Shown here in pieces: positions 1 through 9,936 of a stretch of DNA of 64,000 bases. The notes below the pieces were generated by a model that saw only the letters and a list, made by a program, of their open reading frames with translations, searched no databases and was not told the DNA's origin. Within the stretch, counting starts at the first letter, position 1, and every line of letters starts with the position of its first letter. Source of the DNA: Serratia symbiotica (lineage in GTDB: Bacteria > Pseudomonadota > Gammaproteobacteria > Enterobacterales > Enterobacteriaceae); contig JAMDYG010000001.1 of the NCBI GenBank assembly GCA_024160085.1, forward strand, positions 1,652,373 through 1,716,372. Reading direction: 5' to 3'. The translations under genes and the position numbers were made by a program.

Positions 1-139
1 CTTTGTCGTACAATAACCACCCGGTATGATCCGCCCGATAGTCCAGTGGCATCACTTCATTACCGCTCAAGGAAAGGGGAAGACCCGGCCATTGAGCGAT
101 CTCCACCGGAAGATCGCAATAGGTCAGACTGTTCGACAT
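1..139 (-). CDS. serB: Phosphoserine phosphatase SerB, N-terminal part (runs off the window)
   Basis: SerB makes L-serine from phosphoserine, the last step of serine synthesis, in the cytosol. Only the first 46 codons are present, read leftward from ATG at 139. The translation contains CDLPVEIAQWPGLPLSLSG and EVMPLDY, which closely match the N-terminal domain of enterobacterial SerB. The catalytic HAD domain lies outside the window, so intactness cannot be judged. It is divergent from smp, the arrangement known in E. coli, which supports the call. Confidence 0.85.
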   Translation of the reverse strand, partial: MSNSLTYCDLPVEIAQWPGLPLSLSGNEVMPLDYRADHTGWLLYDK

Positions 140-258
140 ATTTAACTCCTGAATATAAGAGGGCGCACCCAGTGCTGGATGAGAAAACGACGCATCAAGC
201 TATCCTATCGCCATCGGTTCTGGCAACATAAAGCATTCAAGACGCGTAAGGAATCTGC

Positions 259-936
259 ATGGCTCGCACTAAATTGAAATTCCGCCTGCACCGTACCGCT
301 ATTATTCTGATTTGCTTGGCTTTGCTGGTGCTGTTGATGCAAGGTGCCTCCTATTTCATCCTGAGCCATCAATTGGCACGTTCCGATCAGGTGGAAGAAT
401 TGGCACAAACGTTAACCAGGCAGGTGGCATACAGCCTGGCACCACTGCTGGACAACGACATCGACAATCAGCGTATCGACGCCACCCTGAAACAGCTTAC
501 CAATCATAGCCGCATTCTGGACGCCAGCGTCTATCAACTGGATGGCACCTTGGTTTCCCTTGCCGGTGAAAAGATAAATCTACGCGATCGCCTGTTACTC
601 GATGGCAAACGCGCAGGCGGCTATTTCAACCATCAGTTAGTTGAGTCGATCAACGGCAAAGACGGCCCGATCGGCTTTATCCGCATTACCCTCGATACCC
701 ATGTGCTGGCGACGGAATCCAAGCAGGTAGACAATACCACCAATTTGCTGCGTCTAATGATTCTGCTAGCGCTGGCGATTGGTATTATTCTGGCACGCAC
801 CCTGCTGCAACACCAACGCAGTCACTGGCAGCAGTCGCCATACCTGCTAACCGCCAATACACCGTTGGAAGAAGGCGATACGGTGGAAGATGATGAACCG
901 TCGCAGCCGCAGGAAGAAGAAGCGAAGAAGCGCTGA
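259..936 (+). CDS. smp: Membrane protein Smp (YtjB)
   Basis: Small inner-membrane protein of 225 residues whose function is poorly defined; in E. coli it is the neighbour of serB. The start MARTKLKFRLHR is nearly identical to E. coli Smp. A basic N-terminus is followed by a membrane segment at about residues 13-35, a periplasmic domain with LDGKRAGGYFN, a second membrane segment at about 160-180, and an acidic/lysine tail. Length matches the family. It is divergent from serB with about 120 bases between them. There are no internal stops, so it appears intact. Confidence 0.88.
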   Translation: MARTKLKFRLHRTAIILICLALLVLLMQGASYFILSHQLARSDQVEELAQTLTRQVAYSLAPLLDNDIDNQRIDATLKQLTNHSRILDASVYQLDGTLVSLAGEKINLRDRLLLDGKRAGGYFNHQLVESINGKDGPIGFIRITLDTHVLATESKQVDNTTNLLRLMILLALAIGIILARTLLQHQRSHWQQSPYLLTANTPLEEGDTVEDDEPSQPQEEEAKKR

Positions 937-1620
937 GTCGGGCCAGGCGCGCAATGTGAGAGTTGAGTTTCTGCTTAGCCAACATTTGTGCGGCAATGGT
1001 GCGAAATTCATCGCTGATCTGCGGGCACAACGCTATGCACCGCCAAAATTCAAGCGCCAGTAATTCCCCCTGCCGCCAAGTGGTGCCGCTAACCTCAAGG
1101 CTTAACCTGATTGCTACCGCTTCCCAGCGCATATTACCGTTGCCGCTCGGCGCAATCGTCATCGGCAACATGTAGTACAACGAGGACATCGCCATAGGGT
1201 GATGTTCCGGGCGTAGGAACGACAAATTCCCCTGACGCATATCGCTATTGGCTATCAACTTGCTGAACGCCCATTACAATGCCATCCTCTGGCAAGTATG
1301 ACGTTCTATCTCGCCCTGCTGCAACAGCATCTGCGCCGCCGCCCCAATTTGCGCTGCCACTGCCGCTGAATTAGCTATTCAGCGTTTCCAGCGATACCAC
1401 GGCAACCCGGCCATTCGATGCGATACAGCGGAAATTGCCTCTCTCCAGCCACCCCGCGCCGCAACGCATAACGCGTCGCTTTGCCTTTACCGAGCGTTAG
1501 CACCGCTCCCGCCAATGCGCGGATACGGCGCGGCAGCGTTAGCTTGCTGATGCAAAGCGCGGCGATAAGCTGTGTGACGTGACGAGGCCGCTACGCAAAA
1601 CCTGTTCGACGTTGTTCATC
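935..1620 (-). pseudogene. yjjJ: HipA-like kinase YjjJ, pseudogene
   Basis: Position next to deoD and smp matches E. coli yjjJ, a HipA-family serine/threonine kinase homologue. Fragments survive in different frames: a helix-turn-helix-like N-terminal piece around 1440-1620 (GKGKATRYALRRG, FPLYRIEWPG) and a C-terminal piece around 1258-960 containing NSDMRQGNLSF and YYMLPM, resembling the HipA catalytic region (ND/N.HGGN-like and YDMLPM motifs). Frameshifts and stops separate them, and the middle of the gene (some 200 codons) is missing. lplA, which lies between yjjJ and smp in E. coli, is absent. Confidence 0.65.
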
Positions 1621-1669
1621 GGTGAATATATTGATCTGCGGTCACTGCTTTGCTGCGCCCGTTGGATAA

Positions 1670-2401
1670 TCAGGCTTGGTCGCCCAGTAGTACCGATTCT
1701 AGCGCGATAACGATCATCTCATTAAAGGTGGTTTGACGCTCAGCTGCGGTAGTCGCTTCATGACGCAGAATGTGGTCGGATACCGTGCAGAGGGTCAGCG
1801 CCTTACAGCCGAACTCTTCGTGTAATTCCGCTGCCACGCCGTAAATGCCGGCCGCTTCCATTTCTACCCCCAAAATGCCGTATTTCTTCATCACCTGGAA
1901 CATGTCCAGATCTGGGGTGTAGAACAGGTCGGCGGAGAAGATATTGCCCACGCGCGCCGATATGCCCTGCACCGCTGCCGCGTCTACCGCATGGCGTACC
2001 ATGTCGAAGTCAGCAATCGCCGCATAGTCATGATCTTTGAATCGCATACGGTTGACCTTGGAGTCAGTGCAAGCCCCCATACCAATCACCACATCGCGCA
2101 GCTTGATATCGTCGCGCACCGCGCCGCAAGACCCTACGCGGATAATCTTTTTCACGCCGAATTCGGCGATCAATTCACGTGCATAGATAGAGCAAGACGG
2201 GATGCCCATGCCATGGCCCATTACCGAGATGCGGCGACCTTTGTAGGTGCCGGTGAAACCCAGCATGCCACGCACGTTATTCACTTCTACCACTTCTTCC
2301 AGGAAGGTTTCAGCGATGTATTTTGCGCGTAGCGGATCGCCCGGCATCAATACTACGTCAGCGAAATCCTTCATTTCGGCATTAATATGCGGCGTAGCCA
2401 T
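1670..2401 (-). CDS. deoD: Purine nucleoside phosphorylase DeoD
   Basis: Cleaves purine (deoxy)ribonucleosides with phosphate to free base and (deoxy)ribose-1-phosphate. The 243-residue frame is intact; the E. coli enzyme has 239. MATPHIN (His at 5), [10 protein letters not shown] near 20-30 (phosphate-binding Arg), EMEAAG (nucleoside-binding Glu) and the catalytic Asp/Arg pair in SDHI and ERQTTF are all visible. A strong ribosome-binding site, GGAGGAAG, sits 7 bases before the ATG. It is the only survivor of deoCABD: its operon partners deoB, deoA and deoC are broken, so transcription must cross dead genes or use a local promoter. Confidence 0.95.
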   Translation of the reverse strand: MATPHINAEMKDFADVVLMPGDPLRAKYIAETFLEEVVEVNNVRGMLGFTGTYKGRRISVMGHGMGIPSCSIYARELIAEFGVKKIIRVGSCGAVRDDIKLRDVVIGMGACTDSKVNRMRFKDHDYAAIADFDMVRHAVDAAAVQGISARVGNIFSADLFYTPDLDMFQVMKKYGILGVEMEAAGIYGVAAELHEEFGCKALTLCTVSDHILRHEATTAAERQTTFNEMIVIALESVLLGDQA

Positions 2402-2442
2402 AATTTTCTTCCTCCAAACGATTTAAATAAAAACGTTAAGCA

Positions 2443-2525
2443 TATAAGTCCTTGGATTTCGAGTTGCAGCTAGGCGGCAAGTGTGCGTAGCCAACAACGC
2501 TGCAGCTTGAAAGACTAAGCTTATA
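2443..2525. repeat. Short palindromic repeat (TATA-ended), family 1
   Basis: An 83-base imperfect palindrome fills the deoD-deoB gap and reaches the deoB stop codon. The ends TATAAGTCCTT and AAGACTAAGCTTATA are near inverted copies; inside are GAGTTGCAGC and GCTGCAGCTTGAA. The same GAGTTGCA/GCAACTTGAA core occurs in the larger elements at 7512, 16170 and 27798. It resembles the Serratia/Yersinia intergenic palindromic repeats. Confidence 0.6.
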
Positions 2526-3745
2526 ATATGAATTTACCATAATCCATTGGCGACACGCCAAAGTAACTGGCCACAGTTTGGCCGATGTCGGCGAAGGTTT
2601 CACGGTGTCCCAGTGAACCCGGTTTCACTTTCTGGCCATAGATCAGCACCGGAATGTGTTCACGGGTGTGGTCAGTGATGCTCCAGGTCGGGTCGCAGCC
2701 GTAGTCAGCGGTAAAGATAATGATATCGTCACCGTTTACCCGCTTGAGTATCTCCAGTAAGCGGCGGTAGAACAGTTCCAGCGCAGCGGCATAACCCGCC
2801 ACATTACGGCGGTGACCATAAGAATAAGAGGAGTCGAAGTTAGTGAACACGATGGTGTTGTCGCCAGCCTTGTCTATTTCTCTCAAGGTAGCATCGAACA
2901 ATGCGTCAATGCCGGTGGCCTTCAATTGCTTAGTGATGCCAACGTTGGCGTAGATATCGGCAATTTTACCGATCGACACCACTTCACAGCCCTTCTTGTC
3001 CACCAACTTTTTTAGCACCGTAGGGAGCTGGCGGTTCGACAGCCAGATCGTGATGGTTGCCGGTACGCTGGAACTCGCCCGGCTTGTCACCCACGAAAGG
3101 ACACGCGATCACGCAGCCAATATTGTAACCGCCTGCAGTCAGTGCTTCACGGACAATTTCATACAGCGTATATAGAAGATCCAGGCTGAAAGTTTCTTCA
3201 TGGCAGGCAATCTGGAATACTTAGTCGGCGGAGGTGTAGAAAATCGGCTTGCTAGTTTTCATGTACTCTGCGCCAAATTGATCGAGGATCGCCGTGCTAG
3301 AAGAGTGACAATTACCCAGGTAACCCGGCAAGTTGGCACGCTCAACTAGTGTATCGAGCAGTTCCTGCGGGAAGCTGTGGTGTGGATCGTTGAAATAGCC
3401 CCAGTCAAACAGCACCGGCACGCCAGCGATTTCCCAGTGGCCTGATGGGGTGTACTTACCGGAAGAAAGCTCACTAGCGTAAGCATAGGCACTAATGATG
3501 TCCGCATTGCTATCCAGCCACCGTGGGAATTTACCGGCAGAGGCTTATGCCGCCTTACCCAAGCCCAGACGGCTCAACTTAGGCAGTGTCAGTGACCCCT
3601 GGCGGCCAACGTTGGCTTCGCCACGCGCACAGACTTCCGCGATGTGGCCCAGGGTATATCGGCCCCCTGATCGCTAAAACGCTTGGCATCGGCGCTAGCA
3701 CCGATGCTAAACGAGTCCAATACCATAAATAAATATACGTTTCAT
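2521..3745 (-). pseudogene. deoB: Phosphopentomutase DeoB, pseudogene
   Basis: DeoB converts (deoxy)ribose-1-phosphate to the 5-phosphate. The reading begins MKRIFI at 3745; a single inserted T then shifts the frame, after which MVLDSFSIGAS continues correctly. Further pieces are [19 protein letters not shown] near 3420 and a long C-terminal piece (2521-3090) with [11 protein letters not shown] and [13 protein letters not shown]. Several frameshifts and stops separate them, and the metal-binding region is scrambled (ADYGCDPTW for the usual ADHGCDPTW). The length is that of a full gene (about 407 codons), so it decayed by point lesions rather than deletion. Confidence 0.92.
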
Positions 3746-3815
3746 TAGTACTTTCCTGTGTTTCTCTCGCTTTAGATGGCAGCGAAGAACCTCTGCCGCT
3801 GCTGATCTCCGTTGA

Positions 3816-5128
3816 CTATGCCGTGATGCACTGATACACCATCGGCGTTGTTTGCGGTGCGGTGTCACTCAGTGTTATGGAACTGCGCAGTGCATAGGCC
3901 GCTTGCTGCCAGCTTTGTTGGTCATTGGCGTGGATCACCGCCAGCGGCTGTTGGGTATCCGACTTGGTCACCCAAGTATACTATCGCGATCAGGCTAATG
4001 CTGTAATCGATGTTATCAGTGGCGCATTGATAGCCACCGCCTAGCGATACGACCGTTATGCCTAACATTCGGGTATCTATGGCGCTGATGATGTCAGGCT
4101 TTTCGGCGTAGACTGGCCTGCTGAAGGCCGCTACTGGCAAATAGCTATCGAAGCACTCAATGAAGTCGGCCGGTCCTTGTTGTGCTGCCACCATGCAGCC
4201 AAACACCTCCGCTGCCTTGCCGTTGTCCAACACCACCCGTTGTCTAATACCGCCCACAGTTTGGTTCGCGCATCGGCATCATCTTTAGCTAGGCCACCAG
4301 ACAGTAAGCACTCCACACACAGTGCCAGGGTGACTGCCAGTAGGCGAGGGTTGCGGTATTCACAGGTCAGGAAGCGCACTGCTTCACGCACTTCTACCGC
4401 GTTGCTAGCACTGGAGGCCAGCACCTGATTCATGTCAGTCAGTAGCGCCGTGGTCTTGCACCCAGCACCATTGGCCACATTTACAATCGCCGGTGCCAGA
4501 TCCAGCGATAGCGTATGAGTCGGCATAAAGGCCCCAGATCCCACTTTCACGTCCATGACCAGTGTATCCAGACCTTCCTGCCAGCCTCTTCGCCAAAATC
4601 GAGGCGGTGTCAGCATGATTGACTCAATGGTCGCGGTAATGTCGCGGGTGGCGTAGAAGCGCTGATCCGCCGGTGCCAGCGAATGGATCTAGCTGACAAT
4701 CGCTACACCAATATCCTGAATAATCTTGCGAAAGGTATTATCGTCTGGAAAGATGTTAAATCCCAGAATGGCTTCTAACTTGTCCAGCGTGCCACCGGTA
4801 TGCCCCAAGCCTCGGCTAGCGTTCATCGGCACGTAGCTGCTGTAAGCCGCCACCATCGGGCCAAGCATCAGCGAAACGACATCACACCCACGCCACTGAA
4901 TGATAGGCTTTTCCAGTCTAGCACTGTGCTAGAATCACGCATCGCCATGGTAAGCGCGACACGCTCTGCCGTATTCATATTGTGGAAATAAATGGCCATC
5001 GCCAGCGCTGCGATTTGATCTTCGGAAACCACGTTATCGCGGATACTATTGATGAAAAAACGGATTTCTTCTTCGCTCAATGGCTGGCCGTTGCGTTTCT
5101 TACGAATTATTTCTTGTGCTAGGAACAA
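3816..5128 (-). pseudogene. deoA: Thymidine phosphorylase DeoA, pseudogene
   Basis: DeoA phosphorolyses thymidine and deoxyuridine. The N-terminus [20 protein letters not shown] (from 5128) and later segments such as [16 protein letters not shown] and [20 protein letters not shown] are clear family matches, but they lie in different frames. The conserved substrate-binding glycine-rich segment after the first 75 residues is disrupted, and the C-terminus is frameshifted near 4190-4260. The total span fits the usual 440 codons. Product expected to be inactive. Confidence 0.92.
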
Positions 5129-5192
5129 AGGCTCCCCTTGCTGTATGACCTAATGATGTCGGGTAAAGGCTGACTCTACACCAACGGAACCA

Positions 5193-5973
5193 TCAGTAAC
5201 TGCTAGCGGATGCCTGAACGTTATAGTCCTGCGCAGCCAGCAGGCTGGTTAGCAGGCTGGAAGCACCGAAGCGGAAATGGCGCACATCGACCCATCCTTC
5301 GCCCAGAAGACGATCGGCAAGTTGCAGATAGTGCGGCGCGTCCTCTCCGGTGCGCATACCGCCAGCCGGTTTGAAGCCTACCGTCTGCGCCATACCTATA
5401 TCGCGGATTACCGACATCATCAACTCGGTGCTTTCCAACGTGGCGTTAATCGATACATTGCTAGTGAAGGTCTTGATAAAGTCAGCACCCGCGTTGATGG
5501 CGATTTTGGACGCTTTGCTGATCAGAGAGGCCTGCTTCAGTTCACCACTTTCGATGATCACTTTTAGCAGTGCGTTGGCGGCTTGGCAACCTGTTTGCAC
5601 TGTTTGACCAGTTTAAAACCCATTTGCTCGTTACCGGCGATCGGCGCACGATATGGGAACACTACACCCACCTCATCCGCACCATAGGCGATAGCAGCGC
5701 GGGTTTCTGCCAACGCGATGTCGATATATCGTCATTACTCTGCGGGAAGTTAGCCACGGTCGTAATGCGGATGTCTGGTGTTCCCTGCTCTCGTAGAGCC
5801 TTACGCGCTGCCGGGATAAAACGCGGGTAGATGCAGATGGCTGCCGTAGGGCCAGCCGGGCTATTGGCCTGACGACACAGCGCAATTACTTTCTCCTCTG
5901 TATTATCATCATTCAGCATGGTTAAATCCATTAAATTCAGCGCACGTTGCGCTGCGGCGGTTAGTTTGGTCAT
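5193..5973 (-). pseudogene. deoC: Deoxyribose-phosphate aldolase DeoC, pseudogene
   Basis: DeoC splits deoxyribose-5-phosphate into acetaldehyde and glyceraldehyde-3-phosphate. The start [18 protein letters not shown] at 5973 and [20 protein letters not shown] are good, but the frame is lost after FPQSNDDI near 5740 and again near 5600. The downstream part has [30 protein letters not shown] (Schiff-base Lys region present but altered, KTS to KTF) and [11 protein letters not shown]. Two or more frameshifts make it non-functional. It would be the first gene of the deo operon. Confidence 0.92.
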
Positions 5974-6122
5974 AAAACTCTCCAACTGAAAACCTGAGTG
6001 TTGGCGAGCGAACTTAGCTCCATGAAGATAGTGCTGAGGTACTGGTTACCACAGTAGCAACGGAGATCCTTCTCACTGCACGTAACCACCCGCATCGCGG
6101 CTGGCCAGTCTGTATAAGAATC

Positions 6123-6175
6123 TATCTCGGTAGGCTATTTTATTTACTATTTTGGCCCTGAGCAGTGCTCACCCT
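6123..6175. repeat. Partial copy of miniature repeat family 2
   Basis: Read on the minus strand, this stretch (GGTGAGCACTGCTCAGGGCC, then AAAATAGTAAATAAAATAGCC and a degenerate CTACCGAGATAGATTC end) matches the right half of the complete element at 32146-32288 with only a few changes. The left half is not recognisable here. Confidence 0.7.
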
Positions 6176-6238
6176 CCTCGCACACTCTTCGTCTCATCAC
6201 ACTAGATGAAATATCACTGTGTAACAAGGCCGGGATTA

Positions 6239-6259
6239 TATGTGGATAACATCACAAAA
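6239..6259 (-). promoter_or_regulatory. Possible CRP site upstream of deoC (deoP2-like)
   Basis: On the minus strand the sequence TTTTGTGATGTTATCCACAT has one perfect TGTGA half-site and a weak second half. In E. coli the deoP2 promoter has a similar CRP site (TGTGATGTGTATC). It lies about 270 bases before the dead deoC. The resemblance is by eye only. Confidence 0.35.
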
Positions 6260-6570
6260 TAACGCGATATTGTTCACAGATTCGCTAAACACACAGATGC
6301 AGATAACCGATAGGGTGCCGCCTGGTTTATTACACCCTAAGCCTCTCACCAGGGTGGGCCACTCATTAGGTTTTTACTGGTGAGATCGGTGGCTGGACAG
6401 CAGTACCAGGAGGTAATAAGCACCGCTATACCGACCAGGATCATCACGTTATATCGGGCGCGATTATACTGAACGAGACCTCATTTCCCCCGATTTATGT
6501 CACAAATGCCGACACTAGGCACCAAATGAAAATCCTATAGCGTGACCCTCATCATAATAATTCGCTAGGT

Positions 6571-7353
6571 TTAAACAGAAAGAGCGAACAGAGCTTGCGC
6601 ATTACGCTGCAAATGATCGGCTATCTCATCGGTTGGCTCTGGTCGCAGGCTGCACAGCACCTGAAACACCTCGGCAATGCGCTCTGGGCGATTAGGCTGC
6701 CCTTGATAACCGGCCAGCGGCATATCAGGGGCGTCGGTTTCCAACAGTAGCGAGCTTAACGGCAGTTGCGCCATCACGCTGCGGGTTTTCTGCGCCCGTG
6801 GGTAGCTAATGGTACCGCCCACGCCGATGTAATAACCAAGACGCACAAACGCCTGTGCCTGCGACCAACTCCCCGCGAAACCGTGCACTACGCCGCAACG
6901 CGGTAACGCCAGACGGCGCAGCACCGCCGCCAGTTGATCGTGGGTACGGCAGGAATGCAGAATCACAGGTAGCCTATGCTGCTTCGCCAATGCCAACTGG
7001 GCGTATAACAAGCGTTGCTGGCGCTCAAATTGCGGGTTTTCTATCGTAAGATCGAGGCCGATTTCCCCAACTGCCACCAGTTTGGGCGGTTGGCTGGCCA
7101 GAAATGCTGCCAGTTGCTCCAAGTGCGGCTCATGATGCTGGGCGATGTACAGCGGGTGTAAGCCTAGTGCAGCGAACAGTGGTGGATAGTCATGCGCCAA
7201 TTTCAACACCCGTACAAAGCGGTCGGCAGTCACCGCTGGCACGATAATCTTCCGCACCCCGACCCGTTCGGCTATCGCCAAGCTTTCTACCTCATGCCCG
7301 CTGAACGGCGGGAAGTTGAAATGACAATGGGTATCAGTGAAATCATCGCGCAT
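6571..7353 (-). CDS. yjjV: TatD-family metal-dependent hydrolase YjjV
   Basis: Putative cytosolic metal-dependent deoxyribonuclease/hydrolase of the TatD family, 260 residues (E. coli YjjV 259). Metal ligands are visible: DTHCHF at about 7-12, GEIGLD near 96-101, HSCRTHD near 132, VHGFAG near 155 and ETDAPDM near 204. Synteny with deo and prfC matches E. coli. There are no internal stops; it is one of the few intact genes between deoD and prfC. Its physiological substrate is uncertain. Confidence 0.9.
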   Translation of the reverse strand: MRDDFTDTHCHFNFPPFSGHEVESLAIAERVGVRKIIVPAVTADRFVRVLKLAHDYPPLFAALGLHPLYIAQHHEPHLEQLAAFLASQPPKLVAVGEIGLDLTIENPQFERQQRLLYAQLALAKQHRLPVILHSCRTHDQLAAVLRRLALPRCGVVHGFAGSWSQAQAFVRLGYYIGVGGTISYPRAQKTRSVMAQLPLSSLLLETDAPDMPLAGYQGQPNRPERIAEVFQVLCSLRPEPTDEIADHLQRNAQALFALSV

Positions 7354-7511
7354 AGCGCCCCTCCCGTTTTTCCTGCTCTGAGGCTACAACACCACAAAAA
7401 ACCACTTAGCCACTCAAACAGGGCAGTTTCTTTTTTGGCAATACATGCAGGCCACCGCGAGCTGACCAGGAATTCAGTGCAATGTGGGGTATGATGGGCC
7501 ACATTAGGGTT

Positions 7512-7711
7512 TATACCCGTCTTATTCAAGTTGCCTGTGCGTGAGCTTTCCTCACTCACCCCAGTCACTTACTGATATAAGAGCCAGGGGATAAATGAGC
7601 TTCATCCCTGAGGTTCAGCCTGCGGCCTAGCGCAAGCGCTTTTCAAATCGGTTCCTGACCGATTTGTCGCTGCGTTGCTGACTTCATGCAACTCGAATTA
7701 TGTAGGGTATA
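7512..7711. repeat. TATACCC-ended palindromic element, family 1 (long form)
   Basis: A 200-base element bounded by TATACCC at 7512 and GGGTATA at 7705-7711. Inside each end are TTCAAGTTGCC and GCAACTCGAATTATGTA; the interior has an inverted CAAATCGGTTCCTGACCGATTTG hairpin and a CATCCCTGAGGTT motif. Elements with the same plan are at 16170-16370 and 27798-28079. No coding capacity, so it behaves like a MITE or Serratia palindromic repeat. Confidence 0.75.
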
Positions 7712-7734
7712 GAACCTATCCCATTAGGCTGTTA

Positions 7735-7905
7735 ACCATTCGATCGTTCTTCACGCTTTTTACACCGCCGGTCACTTTGGCGGTGTTTACTGCGTGTTCA
7801 TACGGTGTCCTGGAGTCTTACTTCAGCGGAAAGTTGTACCACATCATTGATGGTTTCCACTGTCAGGTTGCATGACGGCATCCAGCCATCAACTTCCCTA
7901 AAAAC
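7735..7905 (-). pseudogene. osmY: OsmY-like BON-domain relic
   Basis: OsmY is a periplasmic stress protein with BON domains. Only the last domain is recognisable, read leftward from about 7905: VETINDVVQLS, then after small shifts QDTV..AVNTAKVTGGVKSVKND. This matches the end of OsmY (VVQLSGTVDSQ ... VKSVKNDL). It lies just downstream of prfC exactly as in E. coli. Stops and frameshifts are present and the N-terminal domain is gone. yjjU, expected between it and yjjV, is absent. Confidence 0.6.
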
Positions 7906-7926
7906 AGGGTGCGGTGAGGCACCCCG
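7900..7926 (-). terminator. Rho-independent terminator after prfC
   Basis: Minus strand reads GGGTGC-CTCACC-GCACCC followed by TGTTTTTAG, about 10 bases beyond the prfC stop. A 6-pair GC-rich stem plus T-run is a plausible intrinsic terminator. Confidence 0.65.
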
Positions 7927-7934
7927 TTATTCTG

Positions 7935-9524
7935 TCAGTGTTCACGCGTTTTACGGAACACCACCTCGGGATAACGTTCCTGTGTCAGGTTGAGGTTAAC
8001 CAGGGTCGGCGCGATATAGGACAGGTTATCCTCACCATCTAGCGCTAGGTTAAGCTCATTTTTGCGCTTGAACTCTTCGAACTTCTTCACATCATTGCAT
8101 TCAACCCAGCGGGCTGTTGACACGTTGACCGACTCATACAGCGCTTCCACGTTGTATTCACTTTTTAGGCGCGAGACCACTACGTCAAACTGTAACACGC
8201 CGACCGCACCTACGATCAGGTCGTTATTGGCAATAGGGCGGAATACCTGTACTGCCCCTTCTTCAGAGAGCTGTACCAGCCCTTTCAGCAACTGTTTCTG
8301 CTTCAGCGGATCGCACAAGCGAATGCGGCGGAACAGCTCTGGCGCAAAGTTCGGGATACCGGTGAACTTTATATCCTCGCCCTGGGTGAAGGTATCGCCG
8401 ATCTGAATAGTGCCGTGGTTGTGCAAGCCAATGATGTCACCAGGATAGGCTTCTTCCACCTGCGAACGGTCACCGGCCATAAATGTCAGCGCATCGGAAA
8501 TCACCACGTCTTTACCAGTGCGCACCTGGCGCAGCTTCATGCCTTTTTCGTAACGACCAGACACTACGCGCATAAAGGCTACGCGGTCACGGTGTTTTGG
8601 ATTCATATTAGCCTGGATCTTAAACACAAAGCCGGTAAATTTTTCTTCCGCCGCCACCACTTCACGGGTGTCGGTTTTGCGCGGCATCGGTGCAGGTGCC
8701 CACGCAACCAGGCCATCCAGCATATGATCCACACCAAAGTTGCCCAAGGCGGTGCCAAAGAACACCGGTGTCAGTGCGCCGCTGAGGAACGCTTGTTTAT
8801 CGAACGTATGGGATGCGCCCTGCACCAACTCCAGCTCTTCACGTAGCTGCGCTGCCAGATCTTCTCCCACCAGCGCATCCAGCTCCGGGTTGCCTAATCC
8901 TTTGACGAGGCGTACTTCCTGAATAGTGTGGCCTTTACCGGTCTGATACAGGTAGGTCTCATCCTTGTACAGATGATAAACTCCTTTAAACAGCTTGCCG
9001 CCGCCGATAGGCCAAGTGATAGGTGCACAGGCGATGTTTAGCTCACGCTCCACTTCATCCATCACTTCCATCGGATCGCGGATGTCGCGATCCAGCTTGT
9101 TCATAAAAGTCAGGATTGGCGTATCGCGTAGGCGGGTGACTTCCATCAGCTTGCGGGTACGATCCTCAACGCCCTTGGCGGCGTCGATCACCATCAGGCA
9201 GCAGTCAACGGCAGTCAGAGTGCGGTAAGTATCTTCGGAGAAATCTTCATGCCCTGGTGTATCCAGCAGGTTGACCAGGCTGTCGCTATATGGGAACTGC
9301 ATTACCGAGGTGGTGATTGAGATCCCACGTTGCTTTTCTATTTCCATCCAATCGGATTTGGCGTGTTGGCTTGAACCACGACCTTTTACCGTGCCAGCAG
9401 TTTGGATCGCCTGCCCGAACAGCAGTACCTTTTCGGTAATGGTGGTTTTACCGGCATCGGGATGCGAGATGATGGCAAATGTACGTCTAGCCGCTACCTG
9501 CGCGGCAAAGCTGAGGTTAGACAT
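7935..9524 (-). CDS. prfC: Peptide chain release factor 3 (RF3)
   Basis: GTPase that removes RF1/RF2 from the ribosome after termination. The 529 residues equal E. coli RF3. GTPase motifs are in order: P-loop HPDAGKTT near 21-28, switch region [22 protein letters not shown] near 86-100 and [10 protein letters not shown] near 141. Domains II and III follow ([30 protein letters not shown]). The start [17 protein letters not shown] is the family start. yjjG, which precedes prfC in E. coli, has been replaced by phage and toxin-antitoxin debris. The gene appears intact. Confidence 0.96.
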   Translation of the reverse strand: MSNLSFAAQVAARRTFAIISHPDAGKTTITEKVLLFGQAIQTAGTVKGRGSSQHAKSDWMEIEKQRGISITTSVMQFPYSDSLVNLLDTPGHEDFSEDTYRTLTAVDCCLMVIDAAKGVEDRTRKLMEVTRLRDTPILTFMNKLDRDIRDPMEVMDEVERELNIACAPITWPIGGGKLFKGVYHLYKDETYLYQTGKGHTIQEVRLVKGLGNPELDALVGEDLAAQLREELELVQGASHTFDKQAFLSGALTPVFFGTALGNFGVDHMLDGLVAWAPAPMPRKTDTREVVAAEEKFTGFVFKIQANMNPKHRDRVAFMRVVSGRYEKGMKLRQVRTGKDVVISDALTFMAGDRSQVEEAYPGDIIGLHNHGTIQIGDTFTQGEDIKFTGIPNFAPELFRRIRLCDPLKQKQLLKGLVQLSEEGAVQVFRPIANNDLIVGAVGVLQFDVVVSRLKSEYNVEALYESVNVSTARWVECNDVKKFEEFKRKNELNLALDGEDNLSYIAPTLVNLNLTQERYPEVVFRKTREH

Positions 9525-9747
9525 CTAGTCACTCTCTTTCATGTATACATATATGTACAAATTACAATTTTTGCTGAGGTGGGGATTCTAGATTACTGGC
9601 AGGCATGGTGCATTATGAATCGTCTTAGCTGAAACCCACAAACACCATAACTCCAATAACCCAAAATGAGTTGACGCTCACTTAATACAGGGTCATCATA
9701 GCCCCATCAAAACAACACAGAGGGCAGGAGGATGATGGATAGCGGGA

Positions 9748-9914
9748 ATGCAATAGCAATTGATAGAAGCTAATGGGTGGTATCTAGTGAGAGTAAAAAG
9801 CGGTCATCACCAGTTCAAGCACCCAACAAAAAAGATCTGATAACGGTAAAACATCCCTAAAAAGACATACCGCTACCAACACTAAAAAGTATCAAGAAAC
9901 AGACGGGGATTTAA
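9748..9914 (+). pseudogene. hicA: HicA mRNA-interferase toxin, pseudogene
   Basis: HicA toxins are small double-stranded-RNA-binding-fold RNases. The frame from ATG 9748 reads MQ*QLIEANGWYLVRVK, then GHHQFKHPTKKD, then KHP*KDIPLPTLKSIKKQTGI. The HicA hallmark GSHHxFxHP is present but altered (SGHH), retaining the catalytic-type His. There are two in-frame stops, at codon 3 (TAG) and at about codon 35 (TAA), so no toxin can be made. It lies directly upstream of the broken hicB, the classical order. Confidence 0.8.
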
Positions 9915-9936
9915 GACCGTCCTTTTGGAAGTTTAT

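Larger units (their letters stand above)
5974..6570. other. Intergenic region upstream of deoC
   Basis: About 600 bases with no recognisable gene. yjjW and yjjI, which lie here in E. coli, are absent. It contains a CRP-like half-palindrome (6239-6259) and one end of a dispersed repeat (6123-6175), listed separately. I see nothing else that I can support. Confidence 0.5.

Noticed and set aside
785-1258. The long minus-strand frame overlapping smp as a gene of its own.
   Set aside because: Only its first part resembles HipA-like sequence; the part overlapping smp is the shadow of an intact gene.
9540-9565. ATGTATACATATATGTAC upstream of prfC as a LexA (SOS) box.
   Set aside because: It lacks the CTG...CAG ends required by the LexA consensus.
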